Positions 59,654-64,000 of a stretch of 64,000 nucleotides of DNA are shown here, piece by piece. The notes under the pieces are model-generated. The model was not told the DNA's origin. It made no database searches and saw only the letters and a program-made list of their open reading frames with translations. Origin of the DNA: Amycolatopsis sp. cg9. Lineage in GTDB: Bacteria; Actinomycetota; Actinomycetes; Mycobacteriales; Pseudonocardiaceae. Position numbers and translations under genes: made by a program. The stretch lies in contig NZ_CP166850.1 in the NCBI RefSeq assembly GCF_041346945.1, positions 10,387,213-10,451,212 on the forward strand. Reading direction: 5' to 3'. Each line of letters begins with the position of its first letter. Position 1 is the stretch's first letter.

Positions 59654-59740
59654 ACCCCGACCCAGCCCCAGCACACCGCTCAGCGCCCAACCAGCGACCC
59701 CGGCGACCCCAGCGACCCCGCCAACCCCGGGCGCACTCCC

Positions 59741-60448
59741 TTGACCGACACCGTCCCCTTCACACCACGCCGCGTGTCCGCCCTGGTCGCCGCCGTCCTC
59801 ACGCTTGCCGCGGCCACCACGCTCGCCAACCGCGTCCTGCCCGGGTGGGCCTACCCCCTCTGCGGCCTCGCCGCCGCCCTCGTCCTCGTCGGGCTCGCCC
59901 GCGCGGCCGGCTGCACCTCGCGGGACCTCGGCCTGAGCACCCTCCGCCGCCCCGCGCTCGTCGGCCTGGCCGGTGCCGCGCTCATCGCCGTCGTCTTCGG
60001 GGTCGCGCTCGCCGTCCCGGCCCTCCGCACCGTCTACCAAGACGGGCGCGTCGGCGACCCCGACCTCGGCCAGCTGCTCTGGCTGACCTGCGGCCGCATC
60101 CTGTTCGGGACCGTGCTCATCGAAGAGGTCGCCTTCCGCGGCGTCCTTCCCGGGCTCTTCGGCGCGACCGACGACCGCTGGCGCTGGCCGCCCATCCTCT
60201 GCTCGGCCGCGCTCTTCGGGCTCTGGCACGCCCTCCCCGCGCTCGCCATCGGCCGCAACGCCGCGGTCCACGCCGTGTTCGGGGCGACTCCCGTCGTGGT
60301 GCTGCAGGTCCTCGCCATGGCCGCGGCGGGCGTCGCCGGGGTGTTCCTGCACTGGTGGCGGCACGTCGGCCGGGGTGTGCTCGCCTCCGTGATCGTGCAC
60401 TTCACGACCAACGCCGGCGGCCTCACCCTCGCCGTGCTGGCGAAATAG
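59741..60448 (+). CDS. CPBP-family intramembrane protease (CAAX-type)
   Basis: A 235-residue membrane protein with about seven helices. The three motifs of the CPBP/Abi family are present: LIEEVAFRGVLPGLF (EExxxR), FGLWHALPALAIG, and HFTTNAGGLTL. These are metal-dependent intramembrane proteases used in protein maturation or bacteriocin immunity. TTG at 59741 is the chosen start, although no good ribosome site is visible; GTG at 59774 is possible. A longer frame from 59525 runs through repeat E and is rejected. The stop abuts the stop of csoR (TAGCTA), so the two genes converge with no gap. Confidence 0.85.
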   Translation: MTDTVPFTPRRVSALVAAVLTLAAATTLANRVLPGWAYPLCGLAAALVLVGLARAAGCTSRDLGLSTLRRPALVGLAGAALIAVVFGVALAVPALRTVYQDGRVGDPDLGQLLWLTCGRILFGTVLIEEVAFRGVLPGLFGATDDRWRWPPILCSAALFGLWHALPALAIGRNAAVHAVFGATPVVVLQVLAMAAAGVAGVFLHWWRHVGRGVLASVIVHFTTNAGGLTLAVLAK

Positions 60449-60730
60449 CTAAGAGCGAACCAGCCGCGCGATCGCGTCCGATGCCTCGCGCACCTTCAAG
60501 TCCGCTTCCTCGCCGCCCGCCGCCGCTGCCTGGACGACGCACGTCGCCAGGTGCTCGTCGAGCAGCTCCAGCGAGAAGGACTGCAGTGCCTTCGTCGCCG
60601 CCGACACCTGGGTCAGGATGTCGATGCAGTACTTGTCCTGTTCGACCATGCGCTGCAGCCCGCGGATCTGCCCTTCGATCCGGCGCAAGCGCTTGAGATA
60701 GGCCTCTCGTTCCGTGCTGTAACCCGTCAT
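60449..60730 (-). CDS. csoR: CsoR copper-sensing repressor
   Basis: A 93-residue DUF156 repressor. The copper ligands are C35 (DKYCIDIL), H60 and C64 (DEHLATC), the Cys-His-Cys set of CsoR. Helices 1-3 form the usual bundle (YLKRLRRIEGQIRGLQRMVE). When Cu(I) is bound it leaves its operator and the copper export genes are made. ATG at 60730 lies 40 bp from an operator-like box at 60770-60786. CopA and CopZ are upstream on the same strand with another box at 63132. No DNA is left between its stop and the CPBP stop. Confidence 0.92.
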   Translation of the reverse strand: MTGYSTEREAYLKRLRRIEGQIRGLQRMVEQDKYCIDILTQVSAATKALQSFSLELLDEHLATCVVQAAAAGGEEADLKVREASDAIARLVRS

Positions 60731-60769
60731 CGCCCACCTGTCCCCTCGTCCGCGTCCCTGACCACCGAC

Positions 60770-60786
60770 TATACCCTCCGGGGGTT
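60770..60786. promoter_or_regulatory. CsoR box between copA and csoR
   Basis: TATACCCTCCGGGGGTT matches the pseudo-palindromic CsoR operator pattern (TACCC, short gap, GGGGT). It overlaps the last base of the copA stop codon, 40 bp upstream of csoR. Autoregulation of csoR from here is likely. Confidence 0.75.
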
Positions 60787-62897
60787 CAGCGGAAGCGGCG
60801 CAACCGGAGGCTGTTGCTCACCACGAAAGCCGACGAACACGCCATCGCCGCACCCGCGATCATCGGGTTCAGCAGGCCGAGCGCCGCGAGCGGCAGCGCC
60901 GCTACGTTGTACGCGAACGCCCAGAACAGGTTCCCCTTGATCGTCGCGAGCGTGCGGCGGGCCAGCCGGATCGCGTCGGCCGCGACGCGCAGGTCGCCGC
61001 GCACCAGGGTCAGGTCGCTCGCCTCGATGGCCGCATCTGTGCCGGTGCCCATCGCCAGGCCCAGGTCGGCCTGTGCGAGCGCGGCCGCGTCGTTGACGCC
61101 GTCGCCGGCCATCGCCACCACGCGCCCCTCGGCCTGCAGCCGCTTGACGACGTCGACCTTGCCCTCCGGCAGCACCTCGGCGATGACCTCGTCGATGCCC
61201 GCCTCGGCCGCGATCGCCCGGGCCACGCCCTCGTCGTCGCCGGTCAGCAGCACCGGCGTCAGGCCCAGCTCCCGCAGCTCGGCGACGGCGCGGGCGGACG
61301 TCGGCTTGATCGTGTCGGCGACGGTCAGCGTGCCGCGGACCTCGCCGTCCCAGGTCACACCGACCGCTGCGCCCTTCGCTCGCCCGACGCTGACCGTGCG
61401 CCCCTCGACCACGCCGGTCACGCCGACGCCGGGGGTGCTGCGGAACTCGGTGACCGCGGGCAGCGCGCCGAACCGCTCGCGGGCGGCGTCCGCGATGGCG
61501 CGGCCGATCGGGTGCTCGGACGCGGCCTCGACGGCGCCCGCCAGCCGGAGCACCTCGCCGCCGCCCTCGACGAGCGTCATCCGCCCGGTGGTGACGGTGC
61601 CGGTCTTGTCCAGGACCACGGTGTCGACGCGACGGGTGGACTCGAGCACCTCGGGCCCCCTGATGAGGATGCCGAGCTGGGCGCCGCGGCCGGTGCCGAC
61701 GAGCAGCGCCGTCGGCGTGGCCAGGCCGAGCGCGCACGGGCACGCGATGATCAGCACCGCGACGGCCGCGGTGAACGCCGCCTCCGTCGCGCCGCCGGTG
61801 GCCAGCCAGCCGACCAGCGTCGCCAGCGCCGCCAAGACGACCGCCGGCACGAACACCGCCGAAACGCGGTCGGCGAGCCGCTGGACCTCGGCCTTGCCGT
61901 TCTGCGCGGCCTCGACGAGCCGCGCCATCTGCGCCAGCCGGGTGTCGGCGCCGACGCGGGTGGCCCGCACGAGCAGCCGCCCGCCGACGTTCACGGTGGC
62001 GCCGGTGACCGCGTCGCCCGGCCCGACCTCGACCGGCACGGACTCGCCGGTCAGCATGCTGGTGTCGACCGCGGAGCCGCCTTCGGTGACGACGCCGTCG
62101 GTGGCGATCTTCTCGCCGGGCCGCGCCACGAAGACGTCGCCGGGGTGGAGGCCGGCCACCGGGACCAGGCGCTCTTCGCCGTCGCGGAGGACGGTGACGT
62201 CCTTGGCGCCGAGGTCCATGAGCGCGCGCAGAGCGGCCCCGGCGCGGCGCTTCGACCGGGTCTCGAAGTAGCGGCCGGCCAGGATGAACGTAGTGACCGC
62301 GGCGGCCACCTCGAAGTACAGGCTGTCGCCCGGCATCCCGGAGCTGATCAGCTCGAAGCCGTGGCGCATGCCGATCTCGCCCGCCATGCCGAACAGCAGC
62401 GCATACAGCGACCAGGCTGTCGCGGCGACGACGCCGAGTGAGATGAGCGTGTCCATCGTGGCGGCGCCGTGGCGGAGGTTCACCGCGGCGGCGCGGTGGA
62501 ACGGCCACGCGCCCCAGGTCACGACCGGGGCGGCGAGGGCGAGGGAGACCCACTGCCAGTAGTCGAACTGCCAGGCCGGGACCATCGCGAGAGCGACGAG
62601 CGGGACCGTAAGCGACGCCGAAAGGAGCAAACGCTTGCGGAGCGTGGGCGGCTCGTCCGGAGCTTCGGGCTCGGGGAGCCGCGCGGAGTACCCGGCGGCT
62701 TCGACCACGGCCGTGAGGTCGTCGACGGACAGCGCGCTCGGGTAGCTGACCTGGGCTTTCTCGGTGGCGTAGTTGACCGTCGCGGTGACGCCGTCGACCT
62801 TGTTGAGCTTGCGTTCCACGCGGGCCGCGCAGGACGCGCACGTCATCCCGCCGATGGCGAGCTCGACGCGTTCCGCGGCGGTCGCTTCGGCCGCCAT
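60786..62897 (-). CDS. copA: Copper-exporting P1B-type ATPase CopA
   Basis: A 703-residue Cu(I) pump. One N-terminal metal domain has GGMTCASC. The membrane part has the ion site CPC in [19 protein letters not shown], the actuator TGES, phosphorylation DKTGT, nucleotide-binding SEHPIGRAI and hinge [14 protein letters not shown]; the last helix pair has [16 protein letters not shown] and MACSSAFVV. All key residues are present, giving a working exporter that uses ATP. ATG at 62897 overlaps the CopZ stop; GTG at 62900 is possible too. It belongs with csoR and copZ, controlled by copper through the CsoR boxes. Confidence 0.95.
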   Translation of the reverse strand: MAAEATAAERVELAIGGMTCASCAARVERKLNKVDGVTATVNYATEKAQVSYPSALSVDDLTAVVEAAGYSARLPEPEAPDEPPTLRKRLLLSASLTVPLVALAMVPAWQFDYWQWVSLALAAPVVTWGAWPFHRAAAVNLRHGAATMDTLISLGVVAATAWSLYALLFGMAGEIGMRHGFELISSGMPGDSLYFEVAAAVTTFILAGRYFETRSKRRAGAALRALMDLGAKDVTVLRDGEERLVPVAGLHPGDVFVARPGEKIATDGVVTEGGSAVDTSMLTGESVPVEVGPGDAVTGATVNVGGRLLVRATRVGADTRLAQMARLVEAAQNGKAEVQRLADRVSAVFVPAVVLAALATLVGWLATGGATEAAFTAAVAVLIIACPCALGLATPTALLVGTGRGAQLGILIRGPEVLESTRRVDTVVLDKTGTVTTGRMTLVEGGGEVLRLAGAVEAASEHPIGRAIADAARERFGALPAVTEFRSTPGVGVTGVVEGRTVSVGRAKGAAVGVTWDGEVRGTLTVADTIKPTSARAVAELRELGLTPVLLTGDDEGVARAIAAEAGIDEVIAEVLPEGKVDVVKRLQAEGRVVAMAGDGVNDAAALAQADLGLAMGTGTDAAIEASDLTLVRGDLRVAADAIRLARRTLATIKGNLFWAFAYNVAALPLAALGLLNPMIAGAAMACSSAFVVSNSLRLRRFR

Positions 62898-63103
62898 CAC
62901 GCGACCAGGCGGTAACCGGCCTCGGTCACGGCGGCGGAAACGGCTTCGGCGGTCAGCGGGGTGTCGCTGGTCACGATCACGCGCCCGCTCTCGACGTCGA
63001 CGTCGACCTGCCGGACCCCGGAGAGTTCGGAGACCTCTTCGCGGACCGAAGTGGCGCAGTGTCCGCAGGTCATGCCCTCGACGGTGTAGGTCGCTTCGGT
63101 CAT
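62897..63103 (-). CDS. copZ: Copper chaperone CopZ (heavy-metal-associated domain)
   Basis: A 68-residue single HMA domain. The copper site is [12 protein letters not shown] (MxCxxC), followed by the beta-alpha-beta fold with [18 protein letters not shown] and a final AGYRLVA. It carries Cu(I) to CopA. The ATG at 63103 has AAGGA seven bases upstream. The stop overlaps the copA start, so the chaperone and pump are coupled. A CsoR box lies 29 bp upstream of its start. It has the usual length for the family. Confidence 0.93.
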   Translation of the reverse strand: MTEATYTVEGMTCGHCATSVREEVSELSGVRQVDVDVESGRVIVTSDTPLTAEAVSAAVTEAGYRLVA

Positions 63104-63131
63104 GGGGAGGTCCTTTCGTTCTCCTTCCTTT

Positions 63132-63147
63132 ATACCCATCGGGGGTA
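63132..63147. promoter_or_regulatory. CsoR box upstream of copZ-copA
   Basis: ATACCCATCGGGGGTA fits the CsoR operator pattern with the same half-sites as the box at 60770. It lies 29 bp before copZ on the minus strand and 35 bp before cobF on the plus strand. Control of copZ-copA is likely; an effect on cobF is possible only by proximity. Confidence 0.75.
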
Positions 63148-63181
63148 GGGGTTCACCACCGGCCCCCGACAGACTCGACGC

Positions 63182-63949
63182 ATGCGCAAGCTCTACGCGA
63201 TCGGGATCGGCGCCGGCGACCCGGAGCACCTCACGGTGCAGGCGATCGACCGCCTCAACCGCGTCGACGTCTTCTTCGTGCTCGACAAGGGCTCGGAGAA
63301 GGCGGACCTGGTGCGGCTGCGGCAGGAGATCCTCGACCGGTTCGTCACGCGGCCGGGCTACCGCGTGGTGCTGGCGGAGGACCCGCCCCGCGACCGCGCG
63401 CCGGCGGACTACCGGGCCGCGGTCGCCGACTGGCACGCGGCGCGCGCCGAGGTCTACGAGCGGCTGATCCGCTCGGAACTGGGGCCCGACGGCACGGGCG
63501 CGTTCCTGGTGTGGGGCGACCCGTCGCTGTACGACAGCACGATCGCCTTGATCGAGGCGGTGCTCGCGCGGGGGAACGTGGCGTTCGAGTACGAGGTCGT
63601 GCCGGGGGTCAGCAGCATCTCGGCACTGGTGGCCCGCCACCGGACGACGATGAACCAGATCGGCCGGGCGGTCCAGCTCACGACGGGCCGCCGACTGGCC
63701 GAGGGCTGGCCGGCCGGGGTCGACGACGTCTTCGTGCTCCTGGACGCCCACACGACGTTCGACCGCTTCACCGACGAGGGCTTGCAGATCTTCTGGGGCG
63801 CCTACGTGGGCACGCCGGACGAGATCCTGCTTTCGGGGCCGCTGACGGCCGCTCTGGCGGACGAGATCCGCCGCGTCCGGGCCGAGGCCCGCGAGCGCCA
63901 CGGCTGGATCATGGACACGTACCTGCTGCGCCGGCCGGCCGGGAAATAG
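63182..63949 (+). CDS. cobF: Precorrin-6A synthase (deacetylating) CobF
   Basis: A 255-residue SAM-dependent methyltransferase of the tetrapyrrole family. It has the N-terminal KLYAIGIGAGDPEHLTVQAI and VFFVLDKGSEKADLVRLRQE, and the middle FLVWGDPSLYDSTIALIEAV with the family's GDP motif, then VVPGVSSISALVARH. CobF methylates C-1 of precorrin-5 and removes acetate in aerobic cobalamin synthesis. ATG at 63182. It is the only cobalamin gene in the window, divergent from copZ, and is followed by a clear terminator. Single cobF genes apart from other cob genes are common in actinomycetes. Confidence 0.93.
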   Translation: MRKLYAIGIGAGDPEHLTVQAIDRLNRVDVFFVLDKGSEKADLVRLRQEILDRFVTRPGYRVVLAEDPPRDRAPADYRAAVADWHAARAEVYERLIRSELGPDGTGAFLVWGDPSLYDSTIALIEAVLARGNVAFEYEVVPGVSSISALVARHRTTMNQIGRAVQLTTGRRLAEGWPAGVDDVFVLLDAHTTFDRFTDEGLQIFWGAYVGTPDEILLSGPLTAALADEIRRVRAEARERHGWIMDTYLLRRPAGK

Positions 63950-63951
63950 CG

Positions 63952-63995
63952 AAAGGCCCCGGGAGAACCGAAGTTCTCGACCGGGGCCTTTCTTT
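63952..63995 (+). terminator. Intrinsic terminator after cobF
   Basis: A long stem: AAAGGCCCCGG (63952-63962) pairs with CCGGGGCCTTT (63981-63991), and GAGAAC pairs with GTTCTC around the loop CGAA inside it. A short T-containing run follows. It begins three bases after the cobF stop codon and, because both sides have A/T ends, can work in either direction. Confidence 0.9.
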
Positions 63996-64000
63996 GGTTG

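Noticed and set aside
59525..59740. In-frame upstream extension of the CPBP protease with a repetitive peptide (VANESF, VANDSF, VANDPF).
   Set aside because: The extension is the translation of repeat E cores and has no ribosome site; the protease family does not have such a head.

Overview
The window looks like chromosome from a high-GC actinomycete of the Pseudonocardiaceae, most probably Amycolatopsis. The grounds are strong G/C bias at third codon positions, many GTG and TTG starts behind AGGAGG-type ribosome sites, DinB/mycothiol-type enzymes, and several families of short palindromic intergenic repeats that I remember from Amycolatopsis. The genus is an inference from memory, not from a search.

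Positions 1 to about 35.9 kb hold an enediyne biosynthetic locus. Its heart is a complete iterative enediyne polyketide synthase (18745-24570, minus) with the hot-dog thioesterase (18290-18742), and the UnbU, UnbV and DUF1702 (UnbL-type) accessory set (30729-35908), mostly in one minus-strand run with ATGA overlaps. Around it lie four SgcJ-type NTF2-fold proteins arranged as two copies of an A-B pair, another NTF2-like protein, an SgcF-like epoxide hydrolase, a two-component flavin monooxygenase and a flavin reductase. There is also a P450, a GMC oxidoreductase with its DUF5987 partner, an O-methyltransferase, an acyl-CoA oxidase-like protein, an acyl-CoA carboxylase beta/epsilon pair, and three cysteine peroxidase-type proteins. 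The SgcJ and SgcF relatives favour a nine-membered core. No apoprotein gene was seen.

Positions 35.9 to 54.7 kb are rich in regulators: two AraC proteins, a SARP, two HxlR-SCP2 proteins, an ECF sigma factor, and two paralogous histidine kinase/response regulator pairs, one kinase being a tandem double kinase. Embedded here is a TOMM-type RiPP locus: a fused leader-binding/YcaO cyclodehydratase (51419-53725), a SagB-type dehydrogenase (49923-51368) and a candidate 58-residue precursor (46230-46406). Direct repeats with core AACGCA on a 21-22 bp period occur upstream of AraC1/SARP and of the YcaO gene, and one site lies in the peptide/AraC2 gap, suggesting one shared regulon. Ordinary genes (YciI, YciO-type, DUF899, DinB-like) lie between.

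Positions 54.7 kb to the end look like ordinary chromosome: a CopC-CopD copper protein with a histidine-rich membrane partner, a DinB-like enzyme, MgtC, a DivIVA-like coiled coil, a CPBP protease, a CsoR/CopA/CopZ copper module with two visible CsoR boxes, and CobF followed by a good terminator.

Five families of intergenic repeats (A to E) mark gene ends. Family A is a 79-bp element with identical layout at four sites. At three of these its outer TGA is the stop codon of the neighbouring gene.
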